Assembly: GCA_963693085.1 (NCBI GenBank)
Contig: OY856413.1
Span: forward strand, 468,487,379-468,551,378
DNA length: 64,000 nucleotides
Source of the DNA: Alisma plantago-aquatica
Taxonomy: Eukaryota > Streptophyta > Magnoliopsida > Alismatales > Alismataceae
Direction: 5' to 3'
A program made the translations under genes and the position numbers. Of this stretch, positions 1-12,000 are shown piece by piece. Within the stretch, counting starts at the first letter, position 1. Each line of letters opens with the position of its first letter. The notes beneath the pieces are model-generated. The model was not told where the DNA came from and ran no database searches. It saw only the letters and a program-made list of their open reading frames with translations.

Positions 1-666
1 TGGAGGATGTTTCATGACGGATTGCGGGCCCTGATTCGGCATCCAGCAAGGCGATGACGTGTGGGTCGGGAGCGATGAAGGGGCCTGGTGGCATGTTTAG
101 GCGGAGGACTATGGAGTTGTTGTGTTTCTGGATTCTGGTTCAGAAGAAATCGTCGCGGCCTTGGTTGTACATGTATTCGTGGCGGTCGCGGAGCGGGCCG
201 AAGAACAGGAGGTCATAGTCGCTGGGATTTGGCAGAGTGGGAGGTGAGGAAAGGCAGGGGTGGCAGAGGTGGCGGTTGGGGAGAAGGGTGGGTAGGGGTT
301 GGGTGTGTGTGTTGTGAGGAAAGGAGTGGCGGAAGGGGGCATGGTTGTGGAGTGTGGTGGTGGTGGTGTTGATGTGGTCAGGTGGAGGTGATGATGTTGA
401 TGATGGTACTGGTGATCGTCGGATGAGGAGCCAGAGGCTGAAACAGAGAAGAGGACAGAGCAGTGGTGTTGGTTGGGAGTGCTTCCAGAGGCGGAGAGGA
501 AAGTAGAGGAGGAAAAGTGGAGGATAGTTGTGCTGGTAGTGGAAGAAGTAACTTGAGATAAAGCTTCGTTAGTTGTTTTATTGACCTTGTTGAAGAAGCA
601 GAGTGGGGTGGATGGCCTTTCGAAATTAGAAATAAAAAAAGAGAGCACCCAAACACAGCTTTCCAC
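1..666 (-). pseudogene. AOS: Allene oxide synthase (CYP74A)-like 5' gene fragment, broken
   Basis: CYP74A enzymes are plastid cytochrome P450s that dehydrate 13-hydroperoxylinolenate to allene oxide in jasmonate synthesis. Reading leftward, the frame from 666 gives a Ser/Thr/Pro/His-rich leader like a plastid transit peptide, ending in LPLCQIP, where the family has LPLRKIPG. At about 223-227 the frame shifts: one base appears to be missing in the expected GGC GAC. The next frame then reads FFGPLRDR, YNQGRDDFF, a TGA stop (140-142) where the family has Arg or Lys, TRIQKHNNS, and [20 protein letters not shown]. These match the family N-terminal third in order and spacing. The window edge cuts off the rest, including the haem-binding Cys. 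The frameshift plus stop make it a pseudogene unless sequencing errors explain both. The exact start codon is uncertain; 666 is the upstream limit of the open frame. Confidence 0.75.
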
Positions 667-1019
667 AGGGTTTCGTTTTGTTTCTCTTGAGAGTGAGTAG
701 ATGAATAGATGATATGTTTGTTTGTTGTTTGTGGATGAAAAGCTGGAGTTCCGGGACCTCTTTGTATATATAATGGCGAGAAATGAGGAAGCTAGCTGGT
801 AGTGTGAACGTGTCTGCTTATGGACGGAGAAGAAGAAACTAGCTAGCTTCTTATAGAGAGCTAAACATGATCTTTTCTAGTGAAAGGTTTTGGCATTTGT
901 GGACTCAATTATAGCTGCTTATGGTCGTGTGAACGTGTCTGCTTATAGCTAATGTATTTTTTACATGCATTTAGCATATTTCAGTTCCCTTAAGAACCCA
1001 TACTACACCAAATCATCGG
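667..1019. other. Upstream flank of the AOS-like gene
   Basis: No gene is seen. It holds the TATA box above and a local direct repeat (a phrase containing GTGAACGTGTCTGCTTAT occurs near 805 and near 929, with GCTAGCT motifs between). It leads into the GTTACTTTT repeat field. Confidence 0.4.
765..772 (-). promoter_or_regulatory. TATA box of the AOS-like gene
   Basis: On the minus strand the sequence TATATATA lies about 100 bp upstream of the first ATG of the CYP74A-like frame, directly before a short GC-richer leader. Position and sequence fit a plant core promoter. Its presence suggests the fragment derives from a genomic copy, not a processed transcript. Confidence 0.5.
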
Positions 1020-3035
1020 TGTTACTTTTTGTGTTTTGGTGTTACTTTCAGAGCTGGATAGTTACTTTTCATACCATATAGTTACTTTTATGTCTTAATA
1101 CTACTTTTAGTGTTAAATAGTTACTTTTTGTGTTTTGGTGTTACTTTTAGTTTCTGATAGTTACTTTTCTTACCATATAAGTATTTTTTGTAGCCTAGTG
1201 TTACTTTCAGTGTTGATAGTACTTTTTGTGTCATGATGTTACTTTTAATGTTGGATAGTTACTTTACATATCATATAGTTACTTTGCATATCATATAGTT
1301 ACTTTTTGTGTCCCAGTATTACTTTACATACCATATAGTTACTTTTTATGTCATGATGTTACTTTTAATGTCTCATAGTCACTTTTCGTACCATATGGCT
1401 ACTTTATATGTCCTTCTTGTAATTGTAATTCATGTGTAAAGTTTCACCAACACAATTTATCAAAATGAAGTAGTTATGTCCAACAATCACCTTCGACTTA
1501 TAAATGTACATAAAAGTAGTTACATTTTAATCACTTCTATGACAAAATGATTACATTGCGGTCATCTAATATTTTACAAAGACGTGAAGCGCAAAGCACA
1601 AAGCACCAATGTAAGCCTTAGTCCACTTTCCATAATATGTAATCATTAAATTAGTTAAGGGCATTCATTCATTACCCGCGCGGGTAGCCTAGAATTTCGC
1701 TACCCGACAGCCAAAAAAGTAACTCTTTTGGCCACAAAAGTAACGCTGCTGTCAAAAAAATAACTATGGTGATAAGAAAGTAACTACACGACTTCCGTCC
1801 AGACCCTAGCATACGACAAAATTTAAATCTTCATCACCTACCTACTGCATCTAGATTCGTTGCTTCCATAATACATGGACATTGTGTGAGCAGAGTGTGC
1901 GAATGAAAATTGCCAAACGGTAAGAGATGCAAATCATAGAGTTAATCTATGACAATAAAATGTCATAGAGTTATCCTCATATTTTGTTAGCTAGTATGTA
2001 TAGAAGAATTTATCACTGACATATAACACAATAAAATGTCAGGGAGTTCACATTTTGGCTTCGTTGGTTTTTTTAATTACTTTTGTACATAATAATTTCA
2101 TTTGTACATAATAATTACTTTTGTACATAATAATTGTGGCAGAGGAAAGTCACACATTCCTTAATCCAAAACAAATAGTAGAGTCATGAACAGTTACTTT
2201 CCATAAAAGTAATAAAAGGTCAACGAAGAGTAACTACACGGTGTAAAAAGTAACTATTTGGTCAAAAAAGTAACTATTTGATCTAAAAAGTAACTATTTG
2301 TTACAAAAAGTAACAATGTTTTTTTAAAAAGTAACAAATTGAGACTGGATTCACCCAAACCTCACTATGTTGTTATCCCGGTGTATAGCTCACTATAACT
2401 ACGCCACTTTAGTATTACAATCTATACTTATAATATTACACTTGATCACAAATATACCTGTCCATACCGTATAAGTACTTTTTTTGTTCTATATTTACGT
2501 TTTGTATCATGTAGTTACTTTCCATACCATATAGTTACTTTTTGTGTCCTATTGTTACTTTTTGTGTCTTGGTGTTACTTTTAGTGTTAGATAGTTACTT
2601 TTCATACCATTTAGTTACTTTTTGTCTCGTGGTGTCACTTTTTCTGTCGGATAGTTACTTTTTAATTCGTGATGTTACTTTTGATGTCAGATAATTACTT
2701 TTCATATCATATAGTTACTTTTGTGTCCTACTATTGCTTTCAATGTCGGATAGTTACTTTTGTGTCATGATGTTACTTTTAGTGTCAAATAGTTGCTTTT
2801 CATACCATATAGTTACTTTTTGTATCATGGTGTTACTTTCGGTCTCAGATAGTTACTTTCTTTACAATATAGTTACTTTTTGTGTCCTGGTATTACTTTT
2901 GGCGTCAGATTGGTGATCTCGTATCATATAGTTATTTTTGTGTTATGATGTTACTTTCAGTATGAGATAGATACTTTTTGTGTCCTGATATTACTTTTAG
3001 TATCTTGATGTTACTTTTCGTACCAGACAGTTAAT
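1020..3035. repeat. GTTACTTTT degenerate minisatellite field with alternating orientation
   Basis: The core (A)GTTACTTTT recurs every 20-30 bp, often as ATAGTTACTTTT followed by a short spacer such as CATACCAT or TGTGTC. It reads forward in 1020-1400, reverse complemented (AAAAGTAAC) in about 1710-2340, and forward again in about 2470-3030. The opposed blocks could fold back on each other. A GC-rich palindrome, ACCCGCGCGGGT, lies at 1673-1684 between the first two blocks. There is no coding content; the small frames here are translations of the repeat. Confidence 0.85.
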
Positions 3036-4223
3036 TTACATGTCCTACTTGCAATTAGTATGTAAAGCCCTTTCCATCCTGTTTACCACCGGAATCATCC
3101 AAATATTCAAATGCATCTCGATCTAATCCTCCCCTTCAGGACTTCTACCTTCAACGTCCTCTCTATTTGTTGGTTCATTTTATCTTTTTCCTCAGTGTTG
3201 CATACTCAGCGCATATGACTCAGTGACATTAGCAACAATCTGTTTCGTTCATGTGAAGGGAAGGCATTATCGTGCAGGACTCTGTTGTTTGGAAGTGGGG
3301 AAATACTCTAGTAGGATCCCTAGCTCACCCAGCGGTAGATCTAAACTAAAAGCAGCAACTGTTTGGCCAGTAACCAATGCCCAACTCCGGAGACTATCCA
3401 AAATGGATCCAGACGGATAGATCTGACATGGAGTCGAACAAGGCGGCATGGTTGGCAATGATGGAACTGCCGAACATGCTGTCAGTACCCATGTCCTTAC
3501 ACACCGCCGTGCTCCTCAATGTCCCCGACGCGATCTACCAGTCAGGCCTCAACACTCTGCTAACGGCCGGTGAGATACTCAAGCTCCTGAAACCCGCGCC
3601 GCCCAACCCCGACGCGACCCGACTAACCTCCAATGCATCCTCCGGTTCCACTCCTCCCACGACGTCTTCCTCAAGCACATCGAATCAGATGGCGACGACA
3701 AAGCCACTCGCAGCTACAACATGACGGAGGTCGGAAAGACCCTGCTGGTCCCTCCAACGGGTGTCGGCGGCGCCGCTGGACCATCGTATGCGGCCTACGT
3801 ACAGCAGCACCACCAGGATGCTCTCTTCCGGGCCTGGCCCCGGTTGCACGATTTCGTCCTAAACCCATCAGGACCTGAACCCTTCTCAGTCGCCAACGGT
3901 GGCACAAAGGCATACCAGTATTACGGGTAGTACAAGGTCATGGAGTGCTTCCTCGACAGATACAGCGGGTTTGATGAGGCCGGCGGCGGCGCAAGAAGCA
4001 AGGTGTCCACGCTTGTCGACGTTGGTGGGAGTTCCGGAGAGTGCCTCAGGAGGATCATGGAAAAATGGCCAGCTATAACCGCCGGAATCAACTTCGACCT
4101 CCCCAAGGTTGTCGCAAAATAGGCCGATATTGGAGAGCACGAAAGTACCGAGTCTAGCATTTACAATTCCTACCACCGAACTTTCAAGGACGGGTAGCTT
4201 GACTACTTACCCGCGCGGGCAAT
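1671..4223. mobile_element. Candidate TIR element carrying an O-methyltransferase fragment
   Basis: The left end reads ATTACCCGCGCGGGTAG and, about 10 bp further in, GCTACCCG. The right end, reverse complemented, reads ATTGCCCGCGCGGGTAAG and again GCTACCCG a similar distance inward. These imperfect ~40 bp inverted ends enclose the repeat field and the broken methyltransferase, as expected for a Pack-type gene-capturing element. No convincing target duplication is seen, and the GTTACTTTT repeats continue outside the left end, so the boundaries are tentative. Confidence 0.3.
3428..4122 (+). pseudogene. Plant SAM-dependent O-methyltransferase (COMT/nicotinate methyltransferase-like), broken
   Basis: Family members transfer a methyl group from S-adenosylmethionine to small phenolic or nicotinate acceptors in the cytosol. 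The reading starts MESNKAAWLAMMEL and runs through the N-terminal dimerisation region (SVPMSLHTAVLLNVPDAIYQ). Near 3595-3630 the homologous reading moves from frame 2 to frame 1 (NLQCILRFHSSHDVF), a frameshift. It continues through YNMTEVGKTL, SYAAYVQQHHQDALF and the SAM motif I region LVDVGGSSGECL to INFDLPKVVAK. A TAG follows YYG at 3928-3930, where about 20 residues usual in the family are also missing. The C-terminal catalytic half is absent after 4122. High third-position GC contrasts with the AT-rich surroundings. It is a decayed, truncated copy. The methyltransferase assignment is secure; the substrate class is inference. Confidence 0.8.
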
Positions 4224-6790
4224 AAAAAAATATCATATATATATATATATACAGTTTGTGTGTGAGAGAGAGACCTTCTATAACCCTAATTCTCTTACAA
4301 TAAGAATATTTCTTCACAAAGAAAAAAAATACACCAAAAAGCATATACAATCATTAGTTATCCTTACATCATAACAAAATTTGATAGTCTACGGAAAACC
4401 AAATATCCTACCAAATACATCATCCACATGGATTATAGGACATGATAAATTGGTCATGGTGGGGGAATCTGAACCCAAAGAGGTTCCATGCCCCCTGTAT
4501 GTAAGTTGCGTCGTGTTGTATATGAATACATTGAACACTCTTTCTTCCTTTTTGAATTGATAAAATATACATGGAACACTAATCTTAATAATCAGTTCTA
4601 AACACATTGTAATAAAATGAACACTATCAACTATCTTGCCTAGGCTAGGTTAAAAAACCTCAAATATCACGTACCCAAACATCTTAGCAATTTCAAAATT
4701 TTAGTTCATTTGAAGAAATAAAATAATCAAATAATTGAAATATAAAAATGCATATTAATCAAATTAAAAGGAAATTAATTAGTATTTAGGATGATATAAA
4801 CTTTGCATACATCCAATTCAAGTATTGGGTCTATCATTAGAGAAGCCAAGGCACCACAAATGATGCAATTTAGGGATGCATAAATCTATCACAGGACAAA
4901 TTCAATGGAGAAAACCCTTGAAAATTAAAATGTTGACTGAAGAGATGACTCCTCTTAGGATGCCATTATCCATCACTACTGTTATATTCTTTATTTTTGA
5001 ACATCTATCTAGAGGCTTGTCTAGGGATGCCTATCCCAAAACTCTACTTTGTGTTAAAATTGTTGTTTATTTATAACTCTGATCGCGTTAAACAAAATGT
5101 ATCTACTCTATAACTTGATTTTGCAGATGTGATTTTGGATAAGAATTTTATTATGAAGTTCAATATTTCTCAAAAATGATTCATGAGACATATTTCTAGT
5201 AGTGATATATACCAAACGTTTGCACCCACTTTTATACCCAATTTTTAGAAGAACAATTTTGCTCCTTATCACAGTTTCTAGAAAAAAGTTTGAAAATATC
5301 ATTAGAAAAAAAACTACCATAATGTCTAGAAGTTTAAAATGTCAATATCAATGTAAAGCATAGTTACCCTGAGAATTATCTTTTGATTAAGAGATAGAAA
5401 GAGATTATTAATCAGAGGTAAACATGATAAAAGAATATAAGTAGTGAGGAAGGAGAATGGAAGAAAGGATGTGAGTATGGGACTATATATATTTTTGTAC
5501 AACAATACTCTTACTATTGAACTATTTTTTGACCGTGTTTGAAATCCTTAATAATAGTTATATTGTCTTTGTCGTTCATGAAATCTTGTATTCATTTATT
5601 TGTGAATTTTTGTGTTTTTATAATATTAGTTTCACTTGTTATGAACTTATTTGTATTGTAGATAATTTTTTATATATCTATCTCTCTCTTCTCTTATCTG
5701 TTAAATAAATTTGAAAATAAATACTATAAATATTAATTTCAAATTACTTGTCATTGTATAAAATTGTTTAATATGGTGTATTTTTTATAATGTCGTAATA
5801 TTCGGGGATGCTTTATGTATCGATGTGTAATATTTTATTTATATATATTTTTATAATATCTATGTGTATTATGATATCTTGAATGTTGATGTGCATTATA
5901 AAAGATATTTATGATATTCCAATTTAATGAATTATTTAAATTAAATTTGAATATAGATACCTTTTTTGTTTTTTTATCTTTTTATGAATATAGATACCTT
6001 TAGTGTTAATAATTATATTATTGATCATTTTAGTTTTTCATATAACACCATCATGTATACTATTGTGTACAATATAAAGTAGTTTGTATTTCAAGGTATT
6101 CATTTTATATTTGTGTTAAGAGTATCTACGAACTTTGTATATTCTTTTCAATAAAAGGAACTTGCAATATAAAAATTTTGTTGTATTAGTAATGCATATT
6201 TATAATTCAAAACTAGAGTAAAGAAATAATAGAGCTCAAATAATACTTAATTAAAATAAAAAGAACAATAAGCATACACATACAATATATGCTACGGGTA
6301 TAATACATTAAGCATTATGTGTTAGAGTACTTTGCATTGGTATCTTATGTGATTATGTGTATTCTTTTATTTATCAAATATGCTTTTCAAGTAAAATATA
6401 ATTTATTTACTTCTTTCTACTCTTCTCTACCATGATCAACCATTTTATCTTTATCACTTTTCTTATTTACTTCCTCATTTCTGGTTCTTTTTAATAGTTT
6501 CTTTCCTTTCTTGAGTTTTTCCATAAAAGCACATTATGTTTTCCTCCCTTTTAGTCTCTCTATAGCCCGTCTTTTACAAATTCCATTACAACCATACCTG
6601 ATTTGAGGTTTAGAGCATGCAATACACCATATTTTAAGCTTTGCATCAATATTTTGATAGTCAATTCTTAAGCAAACTCATTGCTTTGTATACCCCTATA
6701 TCTCCACATAATTTTTTTTATTTCCCATTCTTCATTTTGATGTCATTATTCAAAAATATATCATATAGAATGCAAAGGAGCCCACCAGCC
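4224..6790. other. AT-rich intergenic stretch, no gene recognised
   Basis: There is a short TA run at 4234-4250, then AT-rich DNA with only short chance frames. I see no domain, RNA gene or clear transposon end. Confidence 0.5.
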
Positions 6791-6799
6791 ATTGTAGCC

Positions 6800-8419
6800 A
6801 TATCTAGTAGTCGGCCCAACCACTATTTGGCCGGAAGACAGGGGGCTGCTTTCTCTCTCTAGAATGGGAGCTCCCGCTTCTCTCTAGGTTTCCCCCGCTG
6901 GGGGGGGGGGCGCCCTTCGGGTGTTGTCCTCCCCCTGGCTTCTTCTTCTTCACGTCCACGACGTGCTACTGGTGTTGTGAAGATCCGGTTCAACGGCGGT
7001 GCGTGAGGCGCGAGGGACGATGGGTCTCGGCCCTCATCTCAACTAGTCTGCGAGCTTCTTCTTCGGTGGTGATGGAAGAGGGGCTCGATGAGGAGATATG
7101 ATGTGATGAAGTTGCTTGCGCTTGCTAGATTTGGAGGGTCGGCGGTGCTGATTTAATCGGCCTCCGTCCAATTCAAGGGAGATTGGACGGAGCAGAGTCC
7201 CCTTTCCCAGATCCGACATCATGCATGAGAGTCTTCATCCTCTCCCCTCCCCTTTTTTGTCTTCCCTGATGAAGTGGCTCCTCCGACTAGGGCGTTGCTC
7301 GGCTAATCAACCTGCAATAGAGACTGCTCTTCCAGGAAGCGTTGTTGGTCATCGTGAGTCGACTTGACCTCACGCTTCCTAGTGCGAGGGTCAGTGTATA
7401 TTACGGCTGGGCTCTTGGTGACCCTGACGGCGGGTGGCTCTAGCGGCGTCCTCTAGGTCGATGGTGCCTCCTGATCAGGCTGTGGTGGCATTCCCCTCGT
7501 TCTGCAGGCTTCACCCAAAGCTCCGGTTGCTGCTTCAGGTCTTGTTTGACCCCAGGATTAGCACATCAGGAATGGCTAGCCTTCTTTGCTACTAGGTTCT
7601 ACTGAGGCGCCCCTGGCTCTTGCTGGCTACAGGTTCTGCTGAGGTGCTCCTGCGTTTGATGGCTTCCTCGTGTTTGTGTGAAGATGGAACACCTTCGAGG
7701 TGTTCGTTGTAATGCCTATGTGCATACATGGGCACAGGGTTCTGGTCGGGGTTCCTTGTCCATTGTTTTGGCCTCGGGCCTATTGATGACAGGAAACACC
7801 CTTGGGTGTTTTTGGGTGTTTGTTTGTTGTTGCACAAACAACTTCTACCGTTATTCAAGGTCCAGGTGTTGGTCCTACTTGGATTCAAAGATCCACTTTT
7901 TCTACTGACTGGAGGACTGGGGTTACAGATCTATCTGTTCTTCACAAATTTGTGGGTGCTCATTATTGTCAGTGAAGGCCTAATAGGTGGGCTAATCGCA
8001 GGATCCCAGTTTGCAGTGCAGCATTTTGATGGATTCTTGTGTGACTTTCACTGCCTTGTGATGCATATATTAGGTTTGATTGAGAAGCAACTGAGCCTTA
8101 GCAACTGGCATTGTTGATGTTATTATGCAACTCTTGACTCAGCCTCTAGAAGCCATAAACATCACTCTTTGAAGGTGTGCATAATGCTAGTGATCAGTGT
8201 TGGTGGCATGGTTGCTGACCTCTTCAGTTGTCGGCTGGAGTCAGTTGGTTGCTGGTTGTCTTTGTGGTCTTTTTTTCTTGTTCTTTCAGGAGGTCCACTT
8301 CTTGGACTCTCTAGGTTTGTATCGGATGTTTATCATCCCAATTTTGTAGGGGCGCAAGCTTCTGTACCTAAAGTTTGGTTTCAATTAATAGCAACAGGAC
8401 TTTTTACCGACCAAAAAAA
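6800..8419 (+). mobile_element. Poly(A)-ended retroposon candidate
   Basis: A sharp switch from AT-rich to GC-rich, CT-rich leader-like sequence occurs near 6800-6900, including a G run at 6901-6910. The segment declines in GC and ends at TTTTTACCGACC followed by a run of nine A (8411-8419). This layout, GC-rich 5' UTR-like start and A-tail, fits a 5'-truncated or non-autonomous LINE-type retroposon. AGCCAT occurs just before the start (near 6786) and just after the tail, a possible but very short target duplication. Frames of up to 129 codons in it match nothing I recognise. Confidence 0.3.
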
Positions 8420-8990
8420 AAGCCATCACCATGCCAATTTGTAAACCAATCACTAGAATTTGTAGCCATGATTATTGCTAGAAGAAGAAACCACTACCAC
8501 TATCAACAATGGAAGTCATAATAGGATCTGTCATGCATAGCAGCAAAAAACCTGACAACCATTTGATGGTTTGCCCAAACTTTGAGAATTCCACCTTGAT
8601 GTACACCTTGGTCAGATCCTCTTTTGTATGTCCTATGTAGAATGGATCGACTGGCACACAACTAACTTCTTATAGTCAGTGGTGTACAAGACACAGTGGC
8701 GACACCGGGTGGCTTGGAATCACATCACAACTTCAATTGATGAAGGGGTTTGGGGAGCTAAAAACTCACCCTTATTAGATACAACCTAATCCTTAAAGCG
8801 GTATAGCAAGTTGTAACTAGAAACACCACCTAGGCTTATTCTTTAGACAAAACCACCAACAACAAAAACCTAGACTCGACATACAACACCCCAACTAGAT
8901 TTTCCCCACCTCTTTTGCCATGTCATACTAAAAACATGTGAAGAGCCCTCATGACATTTCTACAACACTTGAGGTGGGTGATCAATAGGG
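8420..8990. other. Unassigned stretch, possibly retrotransposon-internal
   Basis: No open frame or recognised motif is seen. It ends in an AATAGGGGGA purine tract directly before an LTR-like start at 8995, so it may be decayed internal sequence of a retrotransposon. Confidence 0.3.
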
Positions 8991-9060
8991 GGATTGTAAC
9001 GACCCGCACTTTTGAGTATCCAAAAGACCTTAAAGTCGCAGATCATACTCATAAATTCCA
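8984..9060 (+). repeat. Putative LTR start with polypurine tract
   Basis: The purine tract AATAGGGGGA is followed by TGTAACGACCCGCAC at 8995. This resembles the LTR start of element C (TGTTACAACCCC at 63069) and the common plant gypsy LTR start TGTAACGACCC. The far end of this LTR was not found, so only the start is marked. Confidence 0.4.
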
Positions 9061-12000
9061 AGATTAGATTCAAGAAATAATAATGAATAGTAAACAATTT
9101 CCATTAATGAACAAATATTTACATGTTTGCATAAAAGACTCCTTTAAGGAGTTACATAAATTTTAAAAAGAATTAACTTGTACATGTGTGAAGATATACC
9201 ACTAAGACTAAACCTTTATGAATAAAATTAGTGCCTTCAACATCTTTATCATGTAACCTCATATCTACGAATCAAGTATACTTGACACCTAAAACACTGA
9301 CAAACAAATATGCGGTAAGTATATTTCTATACTGGTACATGGGTTCATCCAATAATCACAAGTACACATATAAGCAAACAACTTCATCTTGCATATAAGA
9401 ACATAAACTTGTTTTCATATTCTAACCCATATATGGTCTACTACCTTAGGTGTAATCACTATCCCTCCTGGGCTCGTGTGCATTACTCTTAAGATCAGTC
9501 TAACCCAAGGTTCAGAATATTGTTATTTACTTTACATGATACTCATAGGAACTTTATAATTTGCAAGAATTAAATAAACAAACAAGCAGTTTATCTTTTG
9601 TTCAATCTCATCGAGAAACCTCAGAAAACTCATAATTTGATACATGTATTAATAAGCGTAACCACGTACCTTATGTCATTGCAGAAACCATGTACAATAT
9701 ATCATGTACTTTAAGAGTGCATCCAAACATCCAAGCAATAGAGTATTCAATCAACATTATCTGAAATATACATACTACATATGTGTCACCATGTATTCAC
9801 ATTATACTAAACAGATCTAGATGTGACCCTAAACTAGTGTTTAAGGTCATCTCATGTTTGGACTAGGGATTAGGTTTACAAACCCTAATTCCACCATATC
9901 ATGGTTTCAAAGATTACAAACCTAGTTATGCATATTAGGTGAAACCCTAATCATCAACTTAAGCACATTAGACTATTCATGATACCTAGATCATATTATT
10001 AGCATTAAGATCATAGAAAGATGTCGACATTGGTTTTAAAACCCTAAAACAACATATTTATGATTATTAATCTAGGAATGTCAATCATTCATCATTATCA
10101 AGGATTTCTTCATTATACATTGAAAGATCATGTATTATCTTAATATGAACGAATCTATTCAATTAAGCATCAGATTAAGGCAAATCTAGGTTTTTTCCTT
10201 TTTATTAAACACATTAACACATTTATTGCATACATTTTTGTAACAGGAAGCTCAATTAGACTCTAGAAGTATTATATTTAGATTCTACATCTTTTTCCAA
10301 TCATTTTGATATATATATATTTATTTGCTATATTTGGGTAAACCTACTAATTTTTATGAATTAATCAAGAAAAGCACATATACCTCAAACTTGGGCCACT
10401 TGGTGCTTCCCCATTGGTCAATGCCAGTGCCATGTTGTTTGAGTCAGGAGCACGGTCCTCTCTCTAGATCTTCTCTAGACCGAGTCTTTTTGTGGTTCAT
10501 CCGGTTCATGTGTCAATTGGACCCCGCTCTCCTTCCTCTCCCCCTTGCAACAGGTTCAGGCACTGCCATCAGGCTGTTGCGTGACCGGAGCCGCCAGTTA
10601 CTGGTCCTTGACCCACCTACTCGACGTCCTAGTCCTTGCGCATGCACAGTGTCTGCATGACATCTTCCCTAGTGACCTTGACGCCCTCCGCCGGGGCGGC
10701 GGATGGCGCCTCACGTCCACCTTCTCCCATGGCTCTACCATCCCCATATTTCATCCCTAGTTCCTTCTCCTCCTCCATCGTTTGGCGTGGCAATGTTGCA
10801 CTTCCCCCGTGCCCTCTTGTTGTAGGAACATGACACCCTACGAGCACACTTCAAAAGCTACCACATCTTCACCTTGACGCTTAAGATTGGCGGCCCCTCC
10901 ATCTCCTTCTTCCCTCACCAGCGGCAAGACCATGCCAGGGTTGCTACTCGTCGCCTTGGCCACTACACTGCATGCTGTAGGGAGTAATCCATGTGACTGT
11001 TGCCTCGATGGTCACCCTGTCTCTCAGTACCTCCCTGTCTGGTCATCGCAATGTTGGCTCTTTTCTTGGTAGGGTATCCTACCCCTGGTGATCTCCCATG
11101 GATTCTATGTTACCAACTCCTCATTTACCCTCGTCACAATGACTCTAAAGGGATCTAAAACCCCAACTCCTCTAAGTGGTGGAGCATGCTGTCCTTTGGT
11201 TCTTGTGCGAAGGGGAGACAGGAGGTGTTGTGCATCGTGACAGGGATGGGCGAGATCTTAGAGCATCCTGCAGAGCTCGAGGTCATCCGCCTAGATCAGG
11301 GCATAGTGTGGTGGGGGGGGGGCTCGAGATGCTGACCATGCCTCCACGATCTGCCAACCCTGCTGTCAATGCCCTAGACCTATACGTAAAGCAAGACATG
11401 TCCAAAAGAAGTACGAATGGCACATCTATATAGTATTGGGGTAGGGTTTGTAGAATGATGGTGAGAAGGGAAGATATGACGGTAAGCTTGGCATGTTCCT
11501 TTTTTATCATGATGTCTAGGGTTGGTCTTCTAGGAGAGTCCCACTTTCCTACGGTAAAGAGAGAACTATGGTCACAATTCATCGATATGGGAAGGAGTTT
11601 CCCAGAATCATAAACATTAACAAAAAAACCACTTCCTTTCTATATTCCATTATCCATATACACCATCAAAGTCCCCTATTTTACCTGATATTGGCCTCCC
11701 TCATGATATGGAGTGACTTTAAGGGAAATTATTAGAAATTGTAAAGAGAGTATTTAATAGATTTCCCATATGGCGACATTGGTAATCCAAAGGAAACATG
11801 CACAATCTAGATAGTTCCTTTTTATCTCTTTTTGATTTACTCCTTTAAATCAACCATCCTCACTTCAACAAAACCCATAAAATCATTTCCAATAATACTT
11901 CATAATCAAGATTCATTGGGTTACCTTTTATATACCAAACTTCTCCTTTCCTTTAAACCATGTTTTCTATTTCTTTTAGGAAACATACATATTGTTCCAT

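Noticed and set aside
1671..4223. Helitron with a GC hairpin near its end
   Set aside because: CCCGCGCGGG has no loop, and no 5' TC plus 3' CTRR pair could be placed; inverted ends fit better.
7592..8117. Overlapping frames of 76-129 codons in the retroposon candidate
   Set aside because: No known domain, both strands open, composition-driven.
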